A stretch of DNA of 64,000 nt from positions 248,001 to 312,000 of the forward strand of contig NZ_JBHSAP010000015.1 of the NCBI RefSeq assembly GCF_042650125.1, written 5' to 3'. Below, in pieces: positions 1 to 8,677 of the stretch. The notes under the pieces are model-generated. The model made no database searches and was not told the DNA's origin. It worked only from the letters and a program-made list of their open reading frames with translations. A program made the translations under genes and the position numbers. Within the stretch, counting starts at the first letter, position 1; each line of letters begins with the position of its first letter. Source of the stretch: Salinithrix halophila (GTDB taxonomy: Bacteria > Bacillota > Bacilli > Thermoactinomycetales > DSM-45169).

Positions 1-1
1 C

Positions 2-595
2 TTTTGCCGGGAGCGGGAGATCCTCCTGATGGTGGACGAGGTGCAGACAGGAATGGGGCGGACAGGCAACTTGTTCGCCTGTCGGGACGCGGGCATTCTG
101 CCTGATGTGATCACCTGTGCGAAAGGGCTCGGCAACGGGTTTCCCGTCGGGGTGATGCTGGGACGTAGAGGGCTGAAAGAATTCTTCGGACCAGGTAGCC
201 ACGCCAGCACCTTCGGCGGCAGCCCCCTGGCGATGGCGGTTGTCCATGCCGTATTGAAGGAGTTAACGGAAACTTCCCTCCTGGAAAAATCCCAGGAGAC
301 AGGGGCCTATCTCGGCAATCGTCTGAAGGAAACCCTCCTTTCCCACTCCCTTGTGAAAGAAGTGCGGGGAAAAGGCTTGATGTGGGGAGTTGAATTGGAT
401 TGTCCGGCGGCACCGCTGGTCAGCCATCTTGCCCACAAAGGACTACTGGCTCTGCCGGCGGGGCCAGAGGTTCTGCGCTTGTTGCCCCCGTTGATCGTGA
501 CGAAAGAACAGACAGACATCGCGGTCGAGATGATCGTGGAAGGTTTGGTTGAACTGGAGGAGGAGACCGCAGATGGATGCGTATCTCGTATTTGA
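2..595 (+). CDS. argD: Acetylornithine aminotransferase (3' part)
   Basis: The reading frame is open from the window edge, so the N-terminal half lies outside. The product is a class III PLP aminotransferase that makes N-acetylornithine from N-acetylglutamate semialdehyde in arginine synthesis. Visible family marks are VDEVQTGMGRTG, which carries the aspartate facing the PLP ring nitrogen, and CAKGLGNGFPVG, which carries the Schiff-base lysine. FGGSPLAMAV follows. The C-terminus ends at TGA 593-595, 22 bases after the carA start, so the two are translationally coupled. The order argD-carA-carB-argF matches the Bacillus subtilis argCJBD-carAB-argF operon, which supports ArgD over other class III aminotransferases. 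Confidence 0.93.
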   Translation, partial: FCREREILLMVDEVQTGMGRTGNLFACRDAGILPDVITCAKGLGNGFPVGVMLGRRGLKEFFGPGSHASTFGGSPLAMAVVHAVLKELTETSLLEKSQETGAYLGNRLKETLLSHSLVKEVRGKGLMWGVELDCPAAPLVSHLAHKGLLALPAGPEVLRLLPPLIVTKEQTDIAVEMIVEGLVELEEETADGCVSRI

Positions 596-1643
596 AGATG
601 GGGAGACATTCTCTGGACAGTGGATCGGAAGCCCGAAGGAGACGCTGGGGGAGGTGGTCTTCACCACCGGCATGACGGGTTACCAAGAAGTTATGACCGA
701 CCCTTCCTATGCCGGACAGATCGTCACGTTCACTTACCCCTTGATCGGCAACTACGGAACGGTGATGGGGGAGAGTGAAAGCGATGCTCCGACATGCACT
801 GGGGTGGTGGTGAGTGAACTCTTTGGTGGAGGGGAGAACGGACTCGCTGTTTGGTTGGACCGACACGGGGTTCCAGGGCTCTCCGGCGTCGATACACGGG
901 CAGTCGTAAGGAAGATTCGCAGTCAGGGGGCGATGAGGGGGATGTTCTCCTCCAACCCACGCCCCACCGTCACTGGATGGCCCGACCCTCTCTCCGCAGA
1001 ATGGGTCGATTCCGTCAGCGTTCGGACACCGGTCTTTCATCCGGCGAAAGTTTCGGACGCCTCTCATATCGTCCTGATTGACTTCGGTTATAAGCGATCC
1101 ATTCTTCAATCGCTTATCGAAGGGGGATGCCAGGTGACGGTGGTTCCCTGGTTTTGGCCTCCTCAGAAGATTGAATCTCTAGACCCCGACGGTCTTCTCT
1201 TTTCGAATGGGCCGGGAGATCCGAAGGCCATGCTTCCCTGGGTAAGCGGGTGGGTTCCTCTGGTGCAAAAGATTCCCACGTTGGGCATTTGTCTCGGTCA
1301 TCAGATTCTTGCCCTCGCTTTCGGCGCCGATACGCAACGGTTGCCTTTCGGCCATCGGGGGAGCAATCATCCGGTGAAGGAGCTGGCGACCGAAGAGGTA
1401 TGGATGACTTCCCAGAACCATGGATATGCCGTCTGCTCTGACAGCCTTGATCTGGCTGTATGGGAGCTGACCCACTCCCATGTTAACGACGGATCCGTCG
1501 AAGGGCTCGCTCATCGGCAGTATCCGATATTCACGGCTCAATTCCATCCCGAGGCGCATCCTGGGCCGGAGGATGCGGCAGGTCTGTTCCAACGGTTCAT
1601 CGACCGGGTGAACGCGGCGAAGGAGGTGAAGGTGTATGGGTGA
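573..1643 (+). CDS. carA: Carbamoyl-phosphate synthase small (glutaminase) subunit
   Basis: The 356-residue protein releases ammonia from glutamine for CarB. The N-terminal CPSase small-chain domain begins MDAYLVFEDGETF. The C-terminal class I glutamine amidotransferase domain has nucleophile Cys240 in GICLGHQ and His325/Glu327 in FHPEAH. I place the start at ATG 573, after the GGAGGAG ribosome site near 557-563. An in-frame TTG at 549 lies before that site and adds residues the family lacks. The gene overlaps argD by 23 bases and carB by 8. Its position in the arginine operon suggests the arginine-regulated isozyme; a separate pyrimidine copy would lie elsewhere. Confidence 0.96.
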   Translation: MDAYLVFEDGETFSGQWIGSPKETLGEVVFTTGMTGYQEVMTDPSYAGQIVTFTYPLIGNYGTVMGESESDAPTCTGVVVSELFGGGENGLAVWLDRHGVPGLSGVDTRAVVRKIRSQGAMRGMFSSNPRPTVTGWPDPLSAEWVDSVSVRTPVFHPAKVSDASHIVLIDFGYKRSILQSLIEGGCQVTVVPWFWPPQKIESLDPDGLLFSNGPGDPKAMLPWVSGWVPLVQKIPTLGICLGHQILALAFGADTQRLPFGHRGSNHPVKELATEEVWMTSQNHGYAVCSDSLDLAVWELTHSHVNDGSVEGLAHRQYPIFTAQFHPEAHPGPEDAAGLFQRFIDRVNAAKEVKVYG

Positions 1644-4600
1644 CCCGCGACAAAAAAAGATGCAAAGTGTTCTGGTCATCGGGTCCGGGCCGATTGTGAT
1701 CGGTCAGGCAGCAGAGTTCGATTACGCCGGTACCCAGGCCTGCCTTGCTCTGAAAGAAGAAGGGATCCGGGTCATTCTGGCGAACAACAATCCGGCCACG
1801 ATCATGACGGACCGGGAAGTGGCGGATGTTCTATACATGGAGCCCCTCACAACCGAGGTCCTAACCGAGATCATTCGCCGGGAGAGACCCGACGGACTGC
1901 TGGCTACCATGGGCGGCCAAACCGGTCTCAACCTGGCGGTAAAGCTGGTGGAGCTGGGCGTGCTGGAGGAATTTGGGGTCGAGCTATTGGGGCCCCCGGT
2001 GGAGACCATCATGAACGCAGAAGATCGGGAAGCCTTCAAGACCATGATGGAATCCATCGGTGAACCGGTTCCCCGAGGAAAGACCATCTCCGCTGTCCAG
2101 GAAGCTCTCGTCTACGCTGAGACAATCGGTTATCCCGTCGTCGTCCGGCCCGCTTACACCTTGGGCGGTTTCGGCGGAGGAACGGCGGAATGTCCCGAGG
2201 AATTGGCCCGTATCGCCCGCCAGGGGCTTGCGGCCAGCCCGATTAGACAGGTGCTAATCGAGCAGAGTATCCTCGGCTGGAAAGAGATTGAATACGAGAT
2301 GATGAGGGATGCGGCGGGCACTTGCATCGCCGTGTGCAACATGGAGAATATCGATCCTGTCGGCACTCATACCGGGGATAGTGTCGTCACCGCTCCCTCT
2401 CAGACTCTGACCGACCGCCAGTACCAGTTGTTGCGGAGCTCTGCCTGCAAAGTCATCCGGTCCTTGAAAGTGGTGGGAGGTTGCAATATCCAATTTGCCC
2501 TTCATCCGGAGACGGGAGAATATGCCATCATCGAAGTGAACCCCCGGGTCAGCCGTTCCAGCGCCCTCGCCTCCAAGGCGACGGGATATCCAATCGCCCG
2601 TTTGGCTGCGAAACTCTCTATCGGATACCGGTTGGATGCGTGTCTGAACCCGGTGACCGGCCATACGTTTGCCAGCTTCGAACCGGCGTTGGATTATGTG
2701 GTGGTGAAAATTCCCCGCTGGCCTTTTGACAAGTTCCCGGAGGGGGATCGGCGGCTCGGCACGCGGATGAAAGCGACCGGGGAGGTGATGGCTCTTGGCC
2801 GCAATTTGGAGACGGCCCTTTACAAGGCGATCCGTTCCCTGGATATGGGCCGCTTCTCCCTCCTCTCAGCTTCAGATCGGGAGCTGACGGATGAGGCTCT
2901 CCGGACTCGTCTAGCTAAACCCGACGACCGGCGATTGTTTGCCCTGGGGGAAGCCTTTCGTCGGGGATGGCATCTGGAGGAAGTGCAGCGTTTGACTGGG
3001 ATCACCCTCTACTACCTGGAGAAAGTGCGGGGGATGGTATGCCTGGAAACGGATTTGGCCTCTTACACTTGGGAAACCGTCCCGATTGCCCTCTTGAAGC
3101 AAGCTAAGGAAAAAGGGGTGGCTGATGCAACGCTTGCCCATATATATAAAGTCCCGGAAGCGGACATACGTGCTCGCTGGAAAGAAAAGGGCTGGTCTCC
3201 TTCCTATAAGTGGGTGGACACCTGTGCCGGGGAATTTACCGCGGACACCCCGTACTATTATTCCTCCTGGCAGGGAGAGGATGAAGTGCAGCCTTCCGGT
3301 GCGACGAGACGGGTGCTGGTAGTGGGGTCCGGTCCGATCCGAATCGGACAGGGGATTGAGTTTGACTACTGCTCGGTACACGCAGCTAAATCCTTGAAAA
3401 AGCAAGGGATCTTATCTGTCGTCATCAACAATAACCCGGAGACGGTAAGTACCGACTATGCGACGGCCGACCGCCTATACTTCGAGCCTCTGACTGTGGA
3501 AGATGTTCTCCATGTGGTGGAGAAAGAACAGGTGGATGGCGTACTGGTTCAGTATGGAGGCCAGACGGCCATCCGACTCATTCGGGGCTTGGAGGAAGCG
3601 GGAGTCCCTGTGCTGGGCACATCCGCTGAGGCCATCGACCGGGTGGAGGACAGGGAGAGGTTTTACGAGTTGCTTCGGGATCTGGATATCCCCCACATTC
3701 CCGGGCGGACGGCGGCGACACCGGCAGAGGTTCACGCCCTTGCAAAAGACCTGGGTTATCCGATCCTTCTCCGCCCCTCCTATGTAATCGGCGGACAGGG
3801 TATGCAGGTGGTTAGAGACGCCGCTGAACTGGCTTCTGTCATGGGTCGCTCCGGAGAATGCGGCTTGCCGGAGGAGGCATACCCGCTCCTGTTGGATCGG
3901 TTTATGGAAGGGATCGAGGTGGAGGTGGACGCGGTCACCGACGGGAAAGATTTCGTCATTCCTGTGCTCACCCAGCATGTAGAACGAGCGGGGGTACATT
4001 CCGGGGACAGCCTAGCGATCCTAGCGGCACCCGATTTGTCGGAGGAGCAGAAGGCGACAGTGGTCGACTACACCCGGAGGATCACCCAGGCTCTACCCCA
4101 CGCGGGTCTCATGAACATCCAGTTCGTTGTCACTCCATCCCAGGTGTATGTGTTGGAAGTGAACCCCCGTGCTTCCCGGACCGTTCCCGTCATCAGCAAG
4201 GTGGCCGGGGTGCCGATGGTGGACTGGGCGACCCGTGTTCAGCTAGGTGAACCCCTCGCCTCTTTGGCTCCCCTCGGTCGGTTAGAGTCCCCCGAACGGT
4301 GGGCGGTGAAAGGGTCCGTCTTTTCTGGACCGAAGCTGCCCGGAGTCGATCCGGCATTGGGTCCGGAGATGAAATCCACCGGTGAAGTGCTGGGTCTCGG
4401 TGACACGTTGGAAGAGGCGATCGCCAAAGTCCTGCCCTGGACGATAGGTGCCCCGCTCCCCAACATGGAAGCGGGGAGCGATCTTCTCCTCTCTGTCGCT
4501 GATGGGCTAAAAAAAGAGCTGGGAGATTGGGTACCCGACCTGGCCCGCCAAGGTGTGGAACTCTTCGCCACCCCTGGGACTGCCCGCTTTATCCGAGAAC

Positions 4601-4878
4601 AGTTCGGTCTAGAAGCCCATATCCTCACGATAGAAAATTGTGCCGATTGGCTCTCCAGCGACAGGCCGAAAGCGGTCCTAAACCTGCCGACACGGGGTGA
4701 AGACAACACCCGGGAGGGCTTCCGGCTACGGCAGATGGCGCTGGAGTGGCAGGTGCCTTGTTTCACTTCTCCGGATACATTCCGGTGGCTGCTTCAAACC
4801 CAGGGGTGGCGGGATTCCGCTTTTTGGACAGTCGCCCCCCTTGAGACAACAGGGAAAAAGGAGACGATGATCGGATGA
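1636..4878 (+). CDS. carB: Carbamoyl-phosphate synthase large subunit
   Basis: The 1080-residue protein makes carbamoyl phosphate from bicarbonate, ammonia and two ATP. It shows the expected duplicated architecture: two homologous halves, each opening with a nucleotide-binding segment (VLVIGSGPIVIGQAAEFDYAG, and VLVVGSGPIRIGQGIEFDYCS near residue 556) followed by an ATP-grasp fold. EVNPRVSRSSALASKATGYP and its repeat EVNPRASRTVPVISKVAGVP are visible. A C-terminal MGS-like regulatory domain follows (about residues 930-1070, FATPGTARF). Length is typical. The start overlaps carA by 8 bases and the stop overlaps argF by 4 (ATGA), as in a tight operon. Confidence 0.97.
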   Translation: MGDPRQKKMQSVLVIGSGPIVIGQAAEFDYAGTQACLALKEEGIRVILANNNPATIMTDREVADVLYMEPLTTEVLTEIIRRERPDGLLATMGGQTGLNLAVKLVELGVLEEFGVELLGPPVETIMNAEDREAFKTMMESIGEPVPRGKTISAVQEALVYAETIGYPVVVRPAYTLGGFGGGTAECPEELARIARQGLAASPIRQVLIEQSILGWKEIEYEMMRDAAGTCIAVCNMENIDPVGTHTGDSVVTAPSQTLTDRQYQLLRSSACKVIRSLKVVGGCNIQFALHPETGEYAIIEVNPRVSRSSALASKATGYPIARLAAKLSIGYRLDACLNPVTGHTFASFEPALDYVVVKIPRWPFDKFPEGDRRLGTRMKATGEVMALGRNLETALYKAIRSLDMGRFSLLSASDRELTDEALRTRLAKPDDRRLFALGEAFRRGWHLEEVQRLTGITLYYLEKVRGMVCLETDLASYTWETVPIALLKQAKEKGVADATLAHIYKVPEADIRARWKEKGWSPSYKWVDTCAGEFTADTPYYYSSWQGEDEVQPSGATRRVLVVGSGPIRIGQGIEFDYCSVHAAKSLKKQGILSVVINNNPETVSTDYATADRLYFEPLTVEDVLHVVEKEQVDGVLVQYGGQTAIRLIRGLEEAGVPVLGTSAEAIDRVEDRERFYELLRDLDIPHIPGRTAATPAEVHALAKDLGYPILLRPSYVIGGQGMQVVRDAAELASVMGRSGECGLPEEAYPLLLDRFMEGIEVEVDAVTDGKDFVIPVLTQHVERAGVHSGDSLAILAAPDLSEEQKATVVDYTRRITQALPHAGLMNIQFVVTPSQVYVLEVNPRASRTVPVISKVAGVPMVDWATRVQLGEPLASLAPLGRLESPERWAVKGSVFSGPKLPGVDPALGPEMKSTGEVLGLGDTLEEAIAKVLPWTIGAPLPNMEAGSDLLLSVADGLKKELGDWVPDLARQGVELFATPGTARFIREQFGLEAHILTIENCADWLSSDRPKAVLNLPTRGEDNTREGFRLRQMALEWQVPCFTSPDTFRWLLQTQGWRDSAFWTVAPLETTGKKETMIG

Positions 4879-5840
4879 AGACCACCCAAATGGTTATGGC
4901 GGCTCCTCCGTCCCTGAAGGGGCGGGATTGTCTGGCATTATCGGATTATACCCCCGGCGAGGTGGAATCGCTGCTTGCACTCGCTCTGGAAGGAAAAGAG
5001 AAGCTAAAGAAGGGAGAAGCTTGGCACCCCCTCTCCGGGAAGACACTGGCGATGATCTTTGATAAACCGTCTACCCGCACTCGGGTCTCCTTTGAAGCGG
5101 GGATGGCCCAACTCGGTGGGCATCCCCTTGCCCTCAACCGGCAGGAGCTGCAATTGGGCCGAGGAGAGTCGACGGCGGATACAGCCCAGATTCTGTCCGG
5201 GTTTGTGGACGCGATCTTGATTCGTACCCACTGGCACAGTGATGTGAAGGAATTAGCTTCTTATGCTTCGATTCCCGTTATCAACGGTCTAACGGACCTC
5301 CACCACCCTTGTCAGGCTTTGGCCGACCTGTTGACGCTCAAAGAGACGAAAGGGAAGCTAGCCGGTCTGAAGTTGGCTTATGTCGGGGATGGAAACAATG
5401 TGCTTCACTCCCTATTGGAGGCGGGAGCTCTCACTGGGATGCATGTAGCTGCCGCATTCCCTCCCGGCTATGAACCGGATGAGTCGATTGTTCAACAAGC
5501 GGAATTGATCGCCCAAAAAACGGGGGGAATGGTCACATGGACTCATGATCCGGCTGAGGCGGTGGCGGGAGCTGACGCTGTCTACACGGATGTTTGGGCA
5601 AGCATGGGCCAGGAAGAAGAGAAGGAGAAACGGATGAAGGACTTTGTCGGCTACCAAGTCGACCCAATCATGATGGCGAAGGCGAAGTCGGATGCCCTCT
5701 TCCTTCACTGTCTCCCTGCCTACCGCGGTCTGGAGGTAGCCGCCGAAGTGATCGACGGCCCCCAATCCGCTGTCTTCCGGCAGGCGGAAAACCGGCTTCA
5801 CGCCCAGAAGGCATTGTTGGTGATGTTGTTAGGTGACTGA
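4875..5840 (+). CDS. argF: Ornithine carbamoyltransferase
   Basis: The 321-residue enzyme condenses carbamoyl phosphate with ornithine to give citrulline, the step before ArgG. The carbamoyl-phosphate loop STRTR is at residues 66-70, HHPCQALADLLT lies mid-protein, and the ornithine-binding HCLPA is near the C-terminus (FLHCLPAYRG). These separate it from aspartate carbamoyltransferase. The start is ATG 4875, overlapping the carB stop by 4 bases. It is the last gene of the operon and is followed by a strong terminator at 5892-5925. Confidence 0.97.
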   Translation: MKTTQMVMAAPPSLKGRDCLALSDYTPGEVESLLALALEGKEKLKKGEAWHPLSGKTLAMIFDKPSTRTRVSFEAGMAQLGGHPLALNRQELQLGRGESTADTAQILSGFVDAILIRTHWHSDVKELASYASIPVINGLTDLHHPCQALADLLTLKETKGKLAGLKLAYVGDGNNVLHSLLEAGALTGMHVAAAFPPGYEPDESIVQQAELIAQKTGGMVTWTHDPAEAVAGADAVYTDVWASMGQEEEKEKRMKDFVGYQVDPIMMAKAKSDALFLHCLPAYRGLEVAAEVIDGPQSAVFRQAENRLHAQKALLVMLLGD

Positions 5841-5891
5841 AGGTTGGAACGAACGCTTAGCTTCTCCTGTTGGGGGACATGTACAAAAATT

Positions 5892-5925
5892 AAACCCGGT
5901 TCCCTGCGCAGGGAACCGGGTTTTT
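5892..5925 (+). terminator. Rho-independent terminator of the argD-carAB-argF operon
   Basis: A 13-base perfect inverted repeat (AAACCCGGTTCCC / GGGAACCGGGTTT) with a 6-base loop runs into a T tract. It sits 51 bases after the argF stop. Confidence 0.9.
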
Positions 5926-5956
5926 CGTCTATCAAATGGAAATATATTTCTTTCTA

Positions 5957-5977
5957 ATCATTTACCTGTAAAATGAT
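5957..5977. promoter_or_regulatory. Inverted repeat, candidate operator
   Basis: ATCATTT and AAATGAT form a perfect 7-base inverted repeat separated by 7 bases, about 110 bases upstream of the 6088 gene. Size and position would suit a repressor site, but no cognate regulator lies next to it. It could also be chance in AT-rich DNA. Confidence 0.3.
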
Positions 5978-6087
5978 ACCACCAATTCCTCTGATAACGT
6001 AACCAGGCCAAGTTTTTTCATGCTCTTTACCTTTACAGGCGGGGGGAGGACGGGTAATCTGGTGGCAGGTGTGAAAGGAGGTTCCCT

Positions 6088-6537
6088 GTGACTCGTCTGG
6101 AATATCGCCTTCACGACTCATCCCGGTCATTCCCGCTCCTTTTCATCTATGACGATATCGATAGCGAGGAAATCTCCAATCGCCTGGTCTGTGACTGGTT
6201 TGTCAAAGAGGATCGTGTATTTGAAAAGGTAGCGACGGCTGTCTCCCCAACGGAATGTATTCTATTCGTGAAAGAGGCAGAGGAGGAGGAAGTGATTAGC
6301 CGGGAGCGCCTCACCCGCCCTGTCTGGGAGGGGTTGCGTCTGGAAGTGCGGGAGTATGTGGAAGGGGCTGTCTATTACCGGGTGGTGGAGATTCTCCATT
6401 TCGACTGCTCGGCAGACCTCCGTCTTTATCTCCAGTGTGATTGTTTTTATCTCCAAGAACGCGAATGGAAGAAGTTATCGGCGGAAATCGATGAGAACCG
6501 GCGGGTTTTCGTCCTCTACGCCCAACCCACGCAATGA
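6088..6537 (+). CDS. Unrecognised 149-residue protein, first gene of a YjfC/YjfL-type unit
   Basis: Start is GTG 6088 after the ribosome site AAAGGAGG (6074-6081). The protein is acidic and soluble with no signal peptide or membrane segment. It alternates charged and hydrophobic residues, with EAEEEEVISRERL near the middle and DCSADLRLYLQCDCFYLQ near the C-terminus. I do not recognise the family. It lies 15 bases upstream of the lipoprotein gene and is probably co-transcribed with the ATP-grasp and DUF350 genes. The enterobacterial relatives of this unit also carry small extra proteins of unknown role (YjfI, YjfK); similarity to those is not evident by eye. Confidence 0.75.
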   Translation: MTRLEYRLHDSSRSFPLLFIYDDIDSEEISNRLVCDWFVKEDRVFEKVATAVSPTECILFVKEAEEEEVISRERLTRPVWEGLRLEVREYVEGAVYYRVVEILHFDCSADLRLYLQCDCFYLQEREWKKLSAEIDENRRVFVLYAQPTQ

Positions 6538-6552
6538 AGAAGGGGGCTTCCG

Positions 6553-6885
6553 ATGGAAAAGAGACAGGAAGAAACGGTCAGTCGAACCAAGCGGTTGACG
6601 GCGCTTTTCGCGGCGGCAGCCTTGACCGCCGTACCGGGATGTTCAAACGACCGTGCCGCGGAGGATTGCAACGACCAGGATGAGGACGGTTATTGCGACG
6701 AGGAGACCTGTGTGGATGAGGATCAAGACGGCTACTGTGACGATGGCAGTGGACAAACAGGAAGCAGCTATTACTATAAAGGAGGGAAAAAGATTTATAA
6801 GAAGATTTCCGGCATCTCTTCCGGCTCCAAAGGGGGCATCGGCAGTTCTGGCAGCCGATCCGGAGGGTGGTTCAGCGGGGGATGA
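6553..6885 (+). CDS. Small acidic lipoprotein with two DxDxDGYCD repeats (YjfM/YgiB-like position)
   Basis: The 110-residue product has a basic N-terminus, a short hydrophobic stretch and a lipobox-like end (LTAVPGCSND), so it is probably a secreted lipoprotein. Two near-identical acidic repeats follow (DQDEDGYCDE and DEDQDGYCDD). Their alternating aspartates resemble calcium-binding loops of thrombospondin type 3 or dockerin kind. The tail is rich in Gly, Ser and Tyr/Lys. The start is ATG 6553, 16 bases after the previous stop, and the stop overlaps the next gene by 4. In E. coli a DUF1190 protein (YgiB/YjfM) sits beside the same ATP-grasp family, so this is a positional equivalent. Family identity is not certain. 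Confidence 0.7.
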   Translation: MEKRQEETVSRTKRLTALFAAAALTAVPGCSNDRAAEDCNDQDEDGYCDEETCVDEDQDGYCDDGSGQTGSSYYYKGGKKIYKKISGISSGSKGGIGSSGSRSGGWFSGG

Positions 6886-8135
6886 CCCGTTTTGAAGATA
6901 GGCCTTATGAAGAAAGACGGCAATTGATTTACGGCCCGGTTCGCAAGGAGGGAATCTTCACCTGGGATTGGTGTTATGGTCGGGAATACGCGCTCGCCTC
7001 GTCTCTCCCGCTCTCACCCTACCTCCACCGACAAATGGCTGAAGCCACGGAAGCGCTCGGTCGGATTTTTAGCCGTGTCATTGGAGTTGTTCGCCGGGGG
7101 GACGCGTCTCTGATGGAGGAATTGGGCATCCCGAAGGCGGCCTGGGGGGCGGTTCGCCTGGAAGCGAATCCATCCGTCCCTACTGTCGTGGGTCGTTTCG
7201 ACTTCGCCCTCACCCCCGATGGATTGAAGATGCTGGAATTCAATAGTGACACGCCCACCGGGGTGGTGGAAGCCTTTTACGTTAACGGACAGGTATGTGA
7301 GGCTTACGGACAGAGAGATCCGAACGAGGGAAAGGCTGTCGACATCCAGGAGGCTTTTCAGCGTTATCTCCAACCGTGGAGGGAAAATGGGGAGTCCGTC
7401 GGCGAGGTGGTGTTTAGCGCCCTCGGTTGGCACGAAGAGGATGCGGGCACGACTCGCTATCTGATGGAACAATCCGGCTTGGACGCCCGTTTCGTTCCCC
7501 TGGAGTCCCTGCGGGTGGAGGGAGAGAGACTTATAGCTCCCTACGAGGGGGGGATGCGCCCCGTCGATGTGCTATACCGGCTTCATGCCCTGGAAGTGTT
7601 GGCGGAAGAGACCGATAGGGACGGATATCCCACCGGTGCTCGCGTTCTTGACTTGGTTGCCCAGGGGAAACTCCACCTCATCAACCCTCCATCGGCTTTC
7701 CTGGCCCAAACCAAAGCTCTCCAGGCCCTGATCTGGAGCTTGTACGAAGAAGAAATCTTTTTTACACGAGAAGAGCGGGAAACCATCGGCCGGTATATGT
7801 TGCCTACCTACCTGGAAAACCGTTTTCTCGGCCGTTCTCCCCATGTGGTAAAGCCGATCTTCGGTCGGGAGGGTGGAGCCGTCCTTCTTTGTGACGCCGA
7901 CGGCATCATCCGGTGTCGGGATGGAGAAAAAGCTTACTGGGATCAGCCGATGATTTATCAGGAACGGGTAGAGATGGAGGAAGTAGAGGCGGAGACGCTA
8001 ACCGGTTCTTTCCGCGGCCGCCGTCTGTGGGGTTCCTTCTTGATTGGAGGGAGACCCTCCGCCATTTTAGCCCGCCTGGACGGTCCGATAACAGGGAATT
8101 TGGCTTACTATCTTCCGGCCTTTCTGGATGAGTAG
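6882..8135 (+). CDS. Glutathionylspermidine synthase-family ATP-grasp ligase (YjfC/YgiC-like)
   Basis: The 417-residue protein belongs to the ATP-grasp domain family of glutathionylspermidine synthase, without the amidase half. Marks include FDFALTPDGLKMLEFNSDTPTG (metal/ATP region, residues 102-123), KPIFGREGGAVLL (residues 314-326) and YQERVE. The family forms amide bonds using ATP. The substrate of stand-alone YjfC-type members is not established, and Firmicutes do not usually make glutathione, so glutathionylspermidine is an unlikely product. I chose ATG 6882, which overlaps the upstream stop by 4; GTG 6867 is an alternative. The DUF350 gene follows. Confidence 0.85.
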   Translation: MTRFEDRPYEERRQLIYGPVRKEGIFTWDWCYGREYALASSLPLSPYLHRQMAEATEALGRIFSRVIGVVRRGDASLMEELGIPKAAWGAVRLEANPSVPTVVGRFDFALTPDGLKMLEFNSDTPTGVVEAFYVNGQVCEAYGQRDPNEGKAVDIQEAFQRYLQPWRENGESVGEVVFSALGWHEEDAGTTRYLMEQSGLDARFVPLESLRVEGERLIAPYEGGMRPVDVLYRLHALEVLAEETDRDGYPTGARVLDLVAQGKLHLINPPSAFLAQTKALQALIWSLYEEEIFFTREERETIGRYMLPTYLENRFLGRSPHVVKPIFGREGGAVLLCDADGIIRCRDGEKAYWDQPMIYQERVEMEEVEAETLTGSFRGRRLWGSFLIGGRPSAILARLDGPITGNLAYYLPAFLDE

Positions 8136-8201
8136 CGCATTGTGAAGCAATGGGTGCCGGATGTTTTGTGTATGCTTGTAAAGCAAAAAGGAGGATCCAT
8201 A

Positions 8202-8636
8202 TTGGAACAGTGGCCTTATATCGTGAATTTTCTTGCCTATCTCGGGGTGACCATCCCGTTGATGATTGTCGGCATCTTGCTTTTCCTCTTTACCACTCCT
8301 TACCGAGAGTACCAGCTGATCAAAGAGGGGGCGGACACCGACGATCCCCGAAAGGTAGCTGCGGCCAAAGCGGCCTCCTACGATCTGGGCGGTAAGATCC
8401 TCGGACTCAGTCTGGTCCTCGCGTCCGCCGTCTTCCACTCTGCCGGTCTGGTGGATCTGGTGGTGTGGGGCCTGATCGGGGCGATCTTCCAAGTAGCGGT
8501 TTTTTATCTTTTCGAACTGCTTACGCCCTTCAAGGTGGTAGCTGAGATTCCGAAAGGAAACGTCTCCGTCGGTATCTTCGCCGCATTCCTCAGCATCGCG
8601 ACGGGCCTCCTGATGGCGTCTTTGATTAGCTATTAA
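8202..8636 (+). CDS. DUF350 (UPF0719, YjfL-like) membrane protein
   Basis: The 144-residue protein has four hydrophobic segments (about residues 9-31, 66-86, 92-112 and 125-143). TTPYREYQLIKEGADTDDPRKVAAAKAASYDLGGKILGL sits between the first two, typical of DUF350/YjfL. It probably forms a two-fold membrane domain; function is unknown. Start is TTG 8202, set by AAAAAGGAGG at 8186-8194; upstream in-frame starts have no ribosome site. It is the last gene of the unit that holds the ATP-grasp ligase, as in yjfL-yjfM-yjfC. Confidence 0.82.
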   Translation: MEQWPYIVNFLAYLGVTIPLMIVGILLFLFTTPYREYQLIKEGADTDDPRKVAAAKAASYDLGGKILGLSLVLASAVFHSAGLVDLVVWGLIGAIFQVAVFYLFELLTPFKVVAEIPKGNVSVGIFAAFLSIATGLLMASLISY

Positions 8637-8650
8637 ATGAAAACAGAAAA

Positions 8651-8677
8651 ATCGCCGGATGATCCGGCGGTTTTTTT
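8651..8677. terminator. Bidirectional terminator
   Basis: The hairpin CGCCGGAT/ATCCGGCG is followed by seven T and preceded by an A-rich run. It lies between convergent genes (DUF350 on plus, thioesterase on minus). Confidence 0.85.

Noticed and set aside
420..1109. Long minus-strand frame opposite argD/carA (and similar antisense frames over carB, uvrA, argG)
   Set aside because: Shadow frames of GC-rich coding DNA; the plus-strand genes are certain and these have no ribosome sites or family features.
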